From NCBI GenBank assembly GCA_027619545.1, contig JAQCFT010000011.1, forward strand, positions 1-33,858: DNA of 33,858 bases, given 5' to 3'. The translations under genes were made by a program, and so were the position numbers. The stretch comes from Verrucomicrobiota bacterium (GTDB lineage: Bacteria; Verrucomicrobiota; Verrucomicrobiia; Limisphaerales; AAA164-E04). The stretch's first letter is position 1. Each line of letters begins with the position of its first letter. Shown one piece after another: positions 1 through 9,187 of the stretch. The notes below the pieces were generated by a model. The model saw only the letters and a list, made by a program, of their open reading frames with translations. It was not told where the DNA came from and searched no databases.

Positions 1-4
1 CTAG

Positions 5-964
5 ATGAATCCCACCAAGAACCATTCAGAGAATGCTCCGAAATCATCGGCCGATACGAGAGATCTCAGTCGTCGGGGGTTTTTACGAAAATCTTTGACC
101 GGGGCGACCGGTTTGGCGGCCTTGGCTGCCAGTCTTTCACCTCTCAAAGATTTCGATTCCTTCAGCTCGGTAGAGGCTTTTCTTCAGAAACATTACCGGG
201 AATTATCGCCGGAAGAGTTGAAAGATGTCCTGACCCGGATCGAATCGGAAGTGGAACGTGAGTACGGAATCCGCCCTCATGTCAAGGACCTGAAACCCAT
301 GGACGGTGTGGAATTCGCTTACGCGTTGAATCTGACCCGTTGCATTGGTTGTCGCAAGTGCGTGCATGCCTGTGTGGAGGAGAATAACCAATCCCGCAGT
401 CCTGAACTTCAATATATTCGAGTCCTGAAGATGCCCAATGGCACCTTCGATCTCGAAAAAGGCGATCACCACTACGAAACACCAACCGTGCCTGAGGAAG
501 GATCGTATTACATGCCGGTTCAATGCCATCAGTGTAAGAAACCTCCCTGCGTAAAGGTGTGTCCCGTGGAGGCGACCTGGCAGGAATCGGACGGGATCAC
601 GGTTGTTGACTACGACTGGTGCATAGGTTGCCGTTATTGTCAGGCGGCGTGTCCTTACGGCGCTCGCCAGTTCAATTTTGTCAAACCTTCGATTCCCAAG
701 GAAAAGATCAATGAAGAAATGTCCTACCTGGGAAACCGCCCTCGAACAGTAGGCGTGGTGGAAAAATGTCATTTCTGTATTCAACGCACTCGGGCTGGTC
801 GTTATCCTGCTTGCCTGGAGGCCTGCCCGACCGGAGCCCGTAAATTCGGAAACGTTCTGGATCCGGAAAGCGAAATATCTCACATCCTCAAGAACAAGCG
901 AGTCTTCGTTCTTAAAGAGGAAGTCGGAACTTTACCTAGGTTTTTTTACTACTTCGACGTCTGA
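5..964 (+). CDS. Tat-exported ferredoxin-type electron-transfer subunit with four [4Fe-4S] clusters (DsrO/HybA/NrfC/PsrB-like)
   Basis: This 319-aa protein probably carries electrons between a membrane quinol subunit and a periplasmic catalytic subunit. A twin-arginine signal (SRRGFLR, residues 22-28) and a following Ala/Leu-rich stretch indicate folded export by Tat. Sixteen cysteines form four cluster motifs: C113/116/119/123, C174/177/182/186, C206/209/212/216 and C255/258/270/274, the pattern of the DmsB/PsrB/HybA/DsrO family. The next gene, 5 bp downstream, encodes an NrfD-type membrane protein, the usual partner. A TAG at 2-4 directly precedes the ATG and may end an upstream gene, so the catalytic subunit may lie outside the window. 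Family assignment is firm. Which complex it serves (DsrMKJOP-like, polysulfide or tetrathionate reductase, or another molybdoenzyme) cannot be decided here. Confidence 0.9.
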   Translation: MNPTKNHSENAPKSSADTRDLSRRGFLRKSLTGATGLAALAASLSPLKDFDSFSSVEAFLQKHYRELSPEELKDVLTRIESEVEREYGIRPHVKDLKPMDGVEFAYALNLTRCIGCRKCVHACVEENNQSRSPELQYIRVLKMPNGTFDLEKGDHHYETPTVPEEGSYYMPVQCHQCKKPPCVKVCPVEATWQESDGITVVDYDWCIGCRYCQAACPYGARQFNFVKPSIPKEKINEEMSYLGNRPRTVGVVEKCHFCIQRTRAGRYPACLEACPTGARKFGNVLDPESEISHILKNKRVFVLKEEVGTLPRFFYYFDV

Positions 965-969
965 TTCTC

Positions 970-2250
970 ATGATACGTTCCTATCTCCTTTTTCTGCTCC
1001 GATGCGGCCGAGTCGCTCTCAAAGGTGACTGGCGTTACCATGGATGGTTGGCTTTCCTGTTTATTGTCAGCCTCATCGGTTTGAATGCCTACATGAAGCA
1101 ACTGGTGCATGGTTTGGCCATTACCGACTTAAGTAACGATGTTTCCTGGGGTGTTTATATTGCCAATTTCACTTTCATGGTTGGCATTGCCGATGCGGCT
1201 GTGATGCTGGCAATTCCCGTGTATATCTATCGAAACAAATCACTGAGTGACTTGGTGATTTTCGGTCAACTTCTCGCGGTTGCTGCCATCATCATGAGTC
1301 TGGCGTTTGTGGTTGTGGATCTGGGACGACCGGACCGTTTCTTGCATTTGTTACCCGGTATAGGAAAAATGAATTTTCCCGAATCCATGTTGAGTTGGGA
1401 TGTGATTGTTCTAAACGGTTATCTGCTGCTCAGCGTTTACATCTGTGGTCATCTATTATACAGCCGTTACAAAGGACATGAACCCCGCGCCTGGTTTTAC
1501 GTTCCGTTTGTTCTCTTTTCAGTCTTCTGGGCCGTCTCACTGCACGCTGTTACCGCATTTTTGTATGTTGGATTAGGTGGGAAACCCTTTTGGAACACCG
1601 CGATTGTAGGCCCAAGGTTCATCGCTTCCGCTTTCGTTTCCGGACCGGCATTGGTTATTTTGGCATTTCAATGCATCCGACGCGTGACAGCCTACAAAAT
1701 ACCTGATCAGGCCATCCTGACCCTGCGGAGTATTGTTCAGGTAGCGATGTTCGTGAACATTTTCTTATTGCTTAACGAACTGTTCAAAGAATTTTATACC
1801 GATAACTTGCATGTTTCCGCCGCGAAATATTTATACTTCGGGTTGCATGGGCATTATTCATTGGTTCCCTGGATATGGACGGCTGTGGTGTTCAATTTCA
1901 CGGCAATGATTCTGCTCGCCCTTCCTAAGTCGCGCAGTTTGCGGTATCTGAACGTTGCATGTTGTTTGGCCATTGTGGGGATATGGATCGAGAAAGGCAT
2001 GGGGATGGTTGTTCCCGGATTCATTCCGACTTCACTGGGGGATATCACCGACTATACCCCGACTTTCAATGAGACCCTGATCTGTTTTGGAATTTGGGCA
2101 TTTGGATTGCTTTGTTACACCTTGTTCATTCGAATGTCTCTGCCGGTGCTTGAAGGGAAATTCACCTTCTCCAATGCTGGTGACTGGAAAAAACGCGACG
2201 ACCTTCGTTTGGAGGAATCCGTTTCGCGAACCACGAATCCATCTGCATGA
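970..2250 (+). CDS. NrfD/DsrP-like integral membrane quinol-oxidoreductase subunit
   Basis: A 426-aa polytopic membrane protein with roughly nine to ten hydrophobic helices between residues 25 and 390, matching the NrfD/PsrC/DsrP family. Members exchange electrons between the quinone pool and an exported Fe-S subunit. Visible landmarks are the early GVYIANFTFMVGIADAAV helix, the VVDLGRPDR segment after helix three, charged FKEFYTDN and LHGHY loops, and a C-terminal WIEKGMGMVVPGFIPTSLG stretch resembling DsrP/HmeB-type members. It starts 5 bp after the four-cluster ferredoxin gene, and its TGA overlaps the ATG of the next gene, so the three are probably cotranscribed. No heme-binding CxxCH is present. 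The closest relatives may be DsrP/HmeB rather than classical NrfD; this is inference from general layout. Confidence 0.88.
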   Translation: MIRSYLLFLLRCGRVALKGDWRYHGWLAFLFIVSLIGLNAYMKQLVHGLAITDLSNDVSWGVYIANFTFMVGIADAAVMLAIPVYIYRNKSLSDLVIFGQLLAVAAIIMSLAFVVVDLGRPDRFLHLLPGIGKMNFPESMLSWDVIVLNGYLLLSVYICGHLLYSRYKGHEPRAWFYVPFVLFSVFWAVSLHAVTAFLYVGLGGKPFWNTAIVGPRFIASAFVSGPALVILAFQCIRRVTAYKIPDQAILTLRSIVQVAMFVNIFLLLNELFKEFYTDNLHVSAAKYLYFGLHGHYSLVPWIWTAVVFNFTAMILLALPKSRSLRYLNVACCLAIVGIWIEKGMGMVVPGFIPTSLGDITDYTPTFNETLICFGIWAFGLLCYTLFIRMSLPVLEGKFTFSNAGDWKKRDDLRLEESVSRTTNPSA

Positions 2251-2681
2251 ACGAACGATTGAATGCACAGGATGCCGAGCGCGCATTGGGTGATCATGCT
2301 CATGATAAAGGGCTTGCTATCCACGCCACCTACGGCCCCGATCTCAATTGGGAATCGCTGCTTGATCTATTGAATGATCGGGAATGTGTCCGATACCCTT
2401 GCACGATCAAGTTTGATTCCACCCAACTTCAAGCCGGTGAATTTGCCTATCCCCAACCACTCGGAGATCGACCTGAGGATGGTTTTGTCATCCTTGTTCA
2501 CCAGCATTTTGAAGATCGTAAAAAGGACGTGCCAGCCTTGGTCCTTTACCAGCTCGTAGCCGTTAATTACGGTAAATTCGCCTCCGACTCAGATGCCGAG
2601 CGTTTCGGTGCCGCAGCCTTGGGCATGGAAGTGGACGCATACTACCACTATATCTGCCAACTGGCAGACGAACTCCAATAA
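2247..2681 (+). CDS. Unknown 144-aa protein, translationally coupled to the NrfD subunit
   Basis: I do not recognise this family. The ATG overlaps the NrfD gene's TGA as ATGA (2247-2250), strong evidence of translational coupling and of real coding. The protein is soluble and acidic, with no signal peptide, membrane segment or metal-binding Cys cluster (only three scattered Cys). It has an N-terminal helical stretch, a mid-section with many aromatic and acidic residues, and a helical C-terminus ending YYHYICQLADELQ. Position suggests an accessory role, such as assembly or Tat-substrate proofreading for the upstream Fe-S subunit, but nothing in the sequence proves that. A short perfect hairpin follows the stop codon, consistent with the end of the operon. 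Confidence 0.75.
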   Translation: MNERLNAQDAERALGDHAHDKGLAIHATYGPDLNWESLLDLLNDRECVRYPCTIKFDSTQLQAGEFAYPQPLGDRPEDGFVILVHQHFEDRKKDVPALVLYQLVAVNYGKFASDSDAERFGAAALGMEVDAYYHYICQLADELQ

Positions 2682-2682
2682 G

Positions 2683-2697
2683 AATCCTTTGAGGATT
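2683..2697 (+). terminator. Short hairpin after the redox operon (weak terminator candidate)
   Basis: AATCCT (2683-2688) and AGGATT (2692-2697) form a perfect 6-bp stem with a TTG loop, beginning one base after the TAA of the 144-aa gene. There is no T-tract on the + strand, so it is not a canonical intrinsic terminator. The following 2698-2854 stretch, between convergent genes, holds no gene I can support. It contains only small palindromes such as TTTTGCAAAA and a 5-bp CTGTT/AACAG stem. Confidence 0.25.
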
Positions 2698-2854
2698 AAC
2701 CAACCCCACCTTCCCTACGTTCCAATGCGGCAAAACGTGGCGTCCCGTCGCCTCCTCTCGTGGTGTAACTGTTCACAACAGCCGTATAAAGGGATCTGCT
2801 TAACGAATGATTTACTATGGGAATTCCAATATTTTGCAAAAATGTGAATACCAA

Positions 2855-4210
2855 TCAAACGACTCCATACGCCAACATGGCTTCGGCGACTTTGATGAAG
2901 CCGGAGAGGTTGGCTCCTTGGACGTAGTCAACGGTGCCGTCTTCTTGTTTGCCGTTGAGGACGCATTTTTCATGTATGTCTCGCATGATGTGCTTGAGCT
3001 TGGCGTCGACTTCGTCACGGCTCCAGGAGAGGCGCAGGGCGTTCTGGCTTTGTTCCAGTCCGGATACCGCTACACCGCCCGCGTTGGCGGCTTTGCCCGG
3101 TGCATATAAGATTCCGGCATCTCTGAAAGTGCGTATGCCGCCGGGTTCTGTGGGCATGTTGGCTCCCTCTGCAATGGCCATGAGTCCATTGCTCAGCAAT
3201 GCTTTTGCCTCTTCTTCATTTAGTTCGTTCTGTGTTGCGCACGGAAAGGCGATTTGACAGGGAACATGCCAGGGGCGTTTCCCCTCATGAAATTCAGCTT
3301 TGGGGAAAAGGTTGGTATATGTGTGAATGCGCTTTCGCTGTACCTCTTTGAGATCCTTGATGGCTTCAAGTTTTTCGGCATCGATTCCATCGGGATCATA
3401 AATGAATCCACTGGAATCGGAAATGGTCAGGACTTTGGCTCCAAGCTCCAGTGCCTTTTCAACGGTATATATGGCAACGTTGCCAGAACCACTGACGGCA
3501 ACGTTTTTTCCTTCCAGGGAGTCGCCATTGCGTTCGAGCATGTTTTGGCAGAAATAGACAGCGCCATACCCGGTGGCTTCCTTGCGGACCAGGCTGCCGC
3601 CGAAGGACAGACCTTTTCCGGTCAGGATGCCGGTGAAGCGGTTTTCCAGTCTTTTGTATTGTCCGAATAAAAACGAGATTTCCCTTGCTCCTACCCCGAT
3701 ATCGCCAGCCGGAACATCGGTGTCTTCTCCGATGTGGCGATGTAATTCAATCATCAATGATTGGCAATATCGCATGACTTCGCGTTCGCTTTTTCCTTTG
3801 GGATTGAAGTTCGAACCGCCTTTTGCTCCGCCCATGGGAAGTCCGGTGAGGCTGTTCTTGAAGACTTGTTCAAAACCCAAAAATTTCAGTACGCTCAGGG
3901 TTACCGAAGGGTGGAATCGAAAACCTCCCTTATACGGACCGATGGAATTGTTGAATTGAACCCGCCATGCCCGATTGGCACGGACACGACCTTTGTCGTC
4001 CTCCCATGTGACGCGGAAGATGACGATGCGGTCGGGTTCGGTCATTCGCTCCAAAATCTGAGCATCCCGGTATTTCCGGTTTTCAAGGATATAAGGAAGG
4101 ACAGAAGCGGCCACTTCCTCAACGGCCTGGTGGAATTCGAGTTCGCCGGGATTTCGGCGAATCAATCCTTTCATGAACTGATTCAGTTCGGATTTAATGG
4201 CGGCAGGCAT
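2855..4210 (-). CDS. gdhA: NADP-type glutamate dehydrogenase
   Basis: This 451-aa enzyme matches the ~450-aa hexameric GdhA family, which makes L-glutamate from 2-oxoglutarate, ammonium and NADPH in the cytoplasm. The substrate-binding segment GPYKGGFRFHP (K94) and the catalytic PMGGAKGG (K130) are intact, as is the Rossmann motif AVSGSGNVA. The C-terminal EGANMPTEPGG and PGKAANAGGVAVSGLE segments are also typical. NADP preference is inferred from the family, not tested. It is last in a four-gene minus-strand run, 34 bp after the small lipoprotein gene with no obvious terminator between them, so it may be cotranscribed or may have its own promoter inside the lipoprotein gene. The ATG at 4210 lacks a clear ribosome-binding site but gives the family's usual N-terminus. 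Confidence 0.97.
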   Translation of the reverse strand: MPAAIKSELNQFMKGLIRRNPGELEFHQAVEEVAASVLPYILENRKYRDAQILERMTEPDRIVIFRVTWEDDKGRVRANRAWRVQFNNSIGPYKGGFRFHPSVTLSVLKFLGFEQVFKNSLTGLPMGGAKGGSNFNPKGKSEREVMRYCQSLMIELHRHIGEDTDVPAGDIGVGAREISFLFGQYKRLENRFTGILTGKGLSFGGSLVRKEATGYGAVYFCQNMLERNGDSLEGKNVAVSGSGNVAIYTVEKALELGAKVLTISDSSGFIYDPDGIDAEKLEAIKDLKEVQRKRIHTYTNLFPKAEFHEGKRPWHVPCQIAFPCATQNELNEEEAKALLSNGLMAIAEGANMPTEPGGIRTFRDAGILYAPGKAANAGGVAVSGLEQSQNALRLSWSRDEVDAKLKHIMRDIHEKCVLNGKQEDGTVDYVQGANLSGFIKVAEAMLAYGVV

Positions 4211-4244
4211 GTGCTGTTTTCAAGGGTATCGTTACAGTTCCGGT

Positions 4245-4715
4245 TCACTCGTCGGCAGATGGACGTTCCATCTTGAATACGCCGTGATCGTATTTGGAAT
4301 CATACGTGGCATTGTAAATCCCATTGGTGGCGAAGCCTTCATAGGCATAAACGCCTCCGGCCAGTTTGCCCAAATTGGCTTTTCCGTTGAAAGCATGGCC
4401 AGCGGGAATGTCTTGTGCTTCCATGTCAACCGAGTAAGAGAAGCTGAGGATGCGTTTGTATTTTGCGTGATACCATGCGTGATAGGTGCCGTCGGAATTC
4501 TCGGTGATCAGGGCTCTCAGTCGGCCATGGTGACCGTTCACGTCACTGAGCCAGGTGCCTTCCCATGCGCCTGTCAATGCTTCTTTAGCGTACGTCGTTG
4601 CTTTGGATTGCTCTGCTTTCCATGCACGATGAAATCCGGAACAGCCGCTTGTCATCCATAGTAATGATGCAAGGCACAGCAGCTTGATGTAAGGATGGAT
4701 GTTTTTGCTTCTCAT
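4245..4715 (-). CDS. Small secreted lipoprotein of unknown function
   Basis: A 156-aa protein with a basic n-region, a hydrophobic core (LLCLASLLWM) and a lipobox-like TSGC ending at C25, so it is probably an envelope lipoprotein. The mature part (about residues 45-150) begins LTGAWEGTW and is rich in Gly, Tyr and Trp with alternating hydrophobic residues, as in a small beta-barrel or lipocalin-like fold. I do not recognise a named family. It starts 3 bp after the FG-GAP protein gene, which implies one transcript. Its role may be tied to the exported enolase and FG-GAP protein upstream, but this is inference from position only. Confidence 0.82.
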   Translation of the reverse strand: MRSKNIHPYIKLLCLASLLWMTSGCSGFHRAWKAEQSKATTYAKEALTGAWEGTWLSDVNGHHGRLRALITENSDGTYHAWYHAKYKRILSFSYSVDMEAQDIPAGHAFNGKANLGKLAGGVYAYEGFATNGIYNATYDSKYDHGVFKMERPSADE

Positions 4716-4718
4716 GGT

Positions 4719-5957
4719 TCAATGGTTGAGGGGGTTCTCATACCAGATCACTCCCAGATTGTCTCGTTCCTCGCAGGTCATGACGTCCAGGTCGCCATCC
4801 GCATCCAGATCGAGTATTTCGATTCGATCGAATTTGATGCCCATCGGACCGGCGATATCGTGATAAACCGGTGTGTTGTTGTCGGTCGATGCCGCGGGGG
4901 TAAACCAGGCCATGCCGGATTTACCGTCTGAAGCGCTTTCGCATGTTAAAACGATATCCGGTTGCCCATCTTGATTGATGTCGCCCTGTCTAACGGCTTT
5001 GGCGCGGCTCATCCATGTGGGCATTTCGAATGCGTCCAGTTTCCAGTGCGTCGAGAAGGGTGAGTCCGCTTTGAGTTGCCAGGTGAGGTTGGGTTTGACC
5101 GACATCCAGACGGTCATGCCTGAACCTTTCTTATCGGCTTTCCAATCCAGAAAGAGCACTTCATTTCCGACAGGGCCTATGCGGTGTTCTTCCCATGACC
5201 GGGGAGAATCAACTCCTTTTTGCCCGATACGGTTTTCCAACCACAGCGCGCCGCTCTCAGGGCCTTTACGGTCGGATACAAGGATATCCAGATCTCCGTC
5301 GTGATCCGCATCAAAGGTCATGATGGACATGATCCAACCGGCATCGCAGATCGGGTGCCATTTCCAGGCGTTTAGATCGCTTCTTTCCTCAGGTGCTTCA
5401 AGCCAGCCTACCTGAGCGCCCGATCCTTTTGCCCCAAGGATCAGATCGGTCGAACCGTTTCCATTGAGATCCGCAGGTGTGGAGAACATCCACATGGCTT
5501 GCTTTTCCAGGCAGGGGATGGGTTCGGTTTTCCATTGTTTGGCATCGAGGTAATGATCCGTGGTTTGTGGCGCCCAGTGGACAAACACGGATCTTGTCTG
5601 TCCTTCGCACGAACTGATCACGTCAAAGATACCGTTGCCGTCCACATCCATGAAGACAGCGTCTTCAGGGGATCGGACTTCTCCGACGATAACCGATGGC
5701 CAGGGTTGCTTGACGTGGTCATGCCCAGGGTGAAGGTAGACTTTTACCTGACCACCTTCTTCCCATCCCGTGGCAATATCAAGCAGGCCGTCTCCATTGA
5801 CATCGCGGAGTCGTACGCCGTCAGCCCCTTGCGAGCTATCGTCAATGGTGTGGCGTTTCCATTCGGCGTTGGCAGTCCGAGCACCTGCTGTTAGGAGCAG
5901 AGCCACGCCAAGGCACATGGTTTCAACGAGGCTTGATGTTTGTAAATGAGGTTGCAT
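4719..5957 (-). CDS. Secreted FG-GAP/VCBS-repeat beta-propeller protein
   Basis: A 412-aa protein with a hydrophobic N-terminal export signal (core CLGVALLLTAG, likely cleaved after TANA). It contains at least six Ca-binding loops of the D-x-D-x-D-G type, typical of FG-GAP/VCBS beta-propellers: DVNGDGLLD, DVDGNGIFD, DLNGNGSTD, DADHDGDLD, DINQDGQPD and DLDADGDLD. Such proteins are common in PVC bacteria beside sulfatases and sugar enzymes and probably bind ligands or carbohydrate in the periplasm or outside; no catalytic motif is seen. The start at 5957 is 11 bp after the enolase stop; a second in-frame ATG (residue 14) is possible. The n-region lacks basic residues, so the exact start is less certain than the gene. 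Confidence 0.9.
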   Translation of the reverse strand: MQPHLQTSSLVETMCLGVALLLTAGARTANAEWKRHTIDDSSQGADGVRLRDVNGDGLLDIATGWEEGGQVKVYLHPGHDHVKQPWPSVIVGEVRSPEDAVFMDVDGNGIFDVISSCEGQTRSVFVHWAPQTTDHYLDAKQWKTEPIPCLEKQAMWMFSTPADLNGNGSTDLILGAKGSGAQVGWLEAPEERSDLNAWKWHPICDAGWIMSIMTFDADHDGDLDILVSDRKGPESGALWLENRIGQKGVDSPRSWEEHRIGPVGNEVLFLDWKADKKGSGMTVWMSVKPNLTWQLKADSPFSTHWKLDAFEMPTWMSRAKAVRQGDINQDGQPDIVLTCESASDGKSGMAWFTPAASTDNNTPVYHDIAGPMGIKFDRIEILDLDADGDLDVMTCEERDNLGVIWYENPLNH

Positions 5958-5968
5958 TTATACAAAGA

Positions 5969-7300
5969 TCAGGGACGCACCGCGGTTCCGTCCCGGCGGC
6001 GGAGGGGGCTCCAATAGCCGGGGTGTTCCGGGAAGGGATGTTTTGCCGCGGCTTCTTCATTGATGTCAATGCCCAGTCCGGGTGCTTCGGGAAGGTGCAT
6101 GTAGCCATTTTTCATGGTGGGGGCTCCAGGAAAGACTTCCCGCATGGCATCGTTGAAATGAACGCTTTCCTGAATACCGAAGTTGTGGATGTTCATGTCC
6201 AGATGGGCGTTGGCCGCATGGCCGACAGGTGAAAGGTCGCCGGGACCGTGCCAGGCACTGCGCACATCAAAATGTTCCGCCAGCGTGGCCAGTTTGCGGG
6301 CGGGAGTGAATCCTCCGATCTGGGTGATGTGCACACGTATAAAATCGATCAGTCGTTCTGTGATCAAGGGCACCCATTCGTGCGGGTTGTTGAACAATTC
6401 GCCCATGGCGATGGGGACGCTTGTTTGTGAGCGCAGGTATTTGAAATAGCCGTTTTGTTCCGGGGAAAGGGGATCTTCGATGAAGAATGGCCGGTATTGT
6501 TCGAGTTCTTTCAGCAAATTGATCGCTTCGATGGGGCGGATGCGTTCGTGGACATCGTGCAGGAGTTCGATGTCATCCCCACAGGTGGACCGGATGTGTT
6601 CGAACATCTTCGGTGTGGCTTTGAGGTAGGGGAGGGAATCCATATGACCATCGGATGCCAATCCAAAATCTGCTTCCTTAAAGTGGGGTTGAGATGACAA
6701 ATGGGAAGAACCATAACCGCCCAACTGTATGCGAATGTGTCGGAAGCCTTGTTCCATTTTGGACCGGACACTGTCTTCGAGTTCTTTGAAGTCGCGGCCA
6801 CTTGCATGGGAATAACAATCCACGGCAAATCGTGAGCGACCGCCCAACAATTGGTAGAGGGGCATGTTGGCGCGTTTGCCCTTGATGTCCCAGAGCGCCA
6901 TGTCCAGTCCGCTCAGGGCGTTGTTCAGCACGGGGCCGTTCCGCCAGTAGGAGCTGGTGTAGGCGTTTTGCCACATGTCCTCGATATCGTCGACGTCACG
7001 GCCGCGGGCAAAGTCGTCGAGGTATTCGTTCACCGCTGTGACGACGGTGAGGGGACGTTGGTTGTAGGTGCCGCATCCCAGGCCGTAGAGACCGGGCTCA
7101 CTTGTTTCGACCTTGATAATGACCAATCGGGCGCTCATCGGGCTGGTGGTGATGGCCCGGACCTTGGTGATCTTGAGCGGTTTCAGCCCGCGGGTGGCTT
7201 TTTCGTAAGTCTGGGCGGTGGCGTCTGGAGTTGTTTTTCCGAGTCCCAGGGCGCCGATGGCTCCAAGTCCGATCCCCTTCAATGCATGTCGTCTGTCCAT
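5969..7300 (-). CDS. Exported enolase-superfamily sugar-acid dehydratase, D-mannonate dehydratase (ManD/RspA)-like
   Basis: This 443-aa protein belongs to the mandelate-racemase/ManD branch of the enolase superfamily, which dehydrates sugar acids such as D-mannonate or D-gluconate using Mg2+. Metal ligands appear as D249 (HDVHER), E275 (FIEDP) and E301 (MGELFNN), with H251 and H351 (AWHGPGDLSP) as the expected acid/base residues. RIQ (190-192) and the C-terminal NFGIQE segment also fit ManD. The N-terminus (MDRRHALKGIGLGAIGALG) looks like a short Tat-type signal, unlike the cytoplasmic characterised ManDs. Export would be odd for a catabolic enzyme, but Tat-tagged enolases are frequent in PVC genomes. 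It leads a four-gene minus-strand run. Substrate is unknown; ManD-type relatives can have low activity. Confidence 0.9.
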   Translation of the reverse strand: MDRRHALKGIGLGAIGALGLGKTTPDATAQTYEKATRGLKPLKITKVRAITTSPMSARLVIIKVETSEPGLYGLGCGTYNQRPLTVVTAVNEYLDDFARGRDVDDIEDMWQNAYTSSYWRNGPVLNNALSGLDMALWDIKGKRANMPLYQLLGGRSRFAVDCYSHASGRDFKELEDSVRSKMEQGFRHIRIQLGGYGSSHLSSQPHFKEADFGLASDGHMDSLPYLKATPKMFEHIRSTCGDDIELLHDVHERIRPIEAINLLKELEQYRPFFIEDPLSPEQNGYFKYLRSQTSVPIAMGELFNNPHEWVPLITERLIDFIRVHITQIGGFTPARKLATLAEHFDVRSAWHGPGDLSPVGHAANAHLDMNIHNFGIQESVHFNDAMREVFPGAPTMKNGYMHLPEAPGLGIDINEEAAAKHPFPEHPGYWSPLRRRDGTAVRP

Positions 7301-7412
7301 GAGAATATCAGCTTTCCTTTTTGGTGATGGAGTGACCTTACGACATGATGTTGTGAATTTGAATAGAAAATGAATGACAAAGTTTTCTTTCTGCTTTTAA
7401 TTGGATATCCGT

Positions 7413-8910
<1,498 letters not shown>

Positions 8911-8915
<5 letters not shown>

Positions 8916-9145
8916 CGCCATCTGAGGTAGATCTGATCGTCCCGATCCGTTCCTTGTGGCATTCCTGCTCAATTTTGCCGCGCAAAGGAACGCCGGTTGT
9001 GTAGGAGCCTGACAGCCCTTTCATGCGTGCTCTCATTGGCGGTAGGGTATTGGGAACCGTAGGCTTTCCGAAACGGAAGGTGATTGTGATTTGGACACTC
9101 CGAGGGACGCGCCGGGGACGGCACGATCTACCTGAGGTAGACGCC
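8911..9145. repeat. Imperfect inverted-repeat (REP/MITE-like) element between carB and selB
   Basis: The left end around 8924-8960 and the reverse complement of about 9105-9142 share AGGTAGATC followed by a similar GC-rich stretch (CGTCCC and further partial matches). The right end also holds the perfect palindrome CTACCTGAGGTAG (9128-9140). Just left, ATGGCG/CGCCAT (8907-8921) forms a 6-bp stem around carB's TAG. The interior has GC-rich short stems and no open frame I can defend. The look is that of a non-autonomous mobile or REP-type element, common between genes in PVC genomes. Copy number cannot be seen from one window, so identity is inferred. The region holds no tRNA-like fold that I could find. 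Confidence 0.5.
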
Positions 9146-9187
9146 CCCCCCAATTCACCATTCACTATTCACTATTCACTATTTCCA
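9144..9187. repeat. C8 tract and ATTCACT heptamer array overlapping the selB 3' end
   Basis: Eight Cs (9144-9151) are followed by ATTCACC (9153-9159), three exact copies of ATTCACT (9160-9180) and a degenerate ATTTCCA (9181-9187). The selB stop codon (complement of CTA, 9179-9181) lies inside the last copies. Both tracts are of a type prone to slipped-strand length change. The unit is far too short for a CRISPR repeat. Confidence 0.85.

Noticed and set aside
203-883. 226-codon open frame antisense to the ferredoxin gene
   Set aside because: It is opposite a gene with sixteen perfectly placed cysteines; such mirrored frames are expected by chance from codon bias.
2807-4276. Several overlapping frames on the plus strand opposite gdhA
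   Set aside because: They lie opposite an intact, full-length GdhA and show no domain, signal or conserved motif.
8916-9178. Possible tRNA-Sec (selC) beside selB
   Set aside because: I looked on both strands for a long-acceptor tRNA with a TCA anticodon loop and TTCGA-type T-arm and found neither; the stems here fit a repeat element instead.
9153-9187. CRISPR-like array
   Set aside because: The repeat unit is seven bases with no spacers, so it is a simple tandem repeat.
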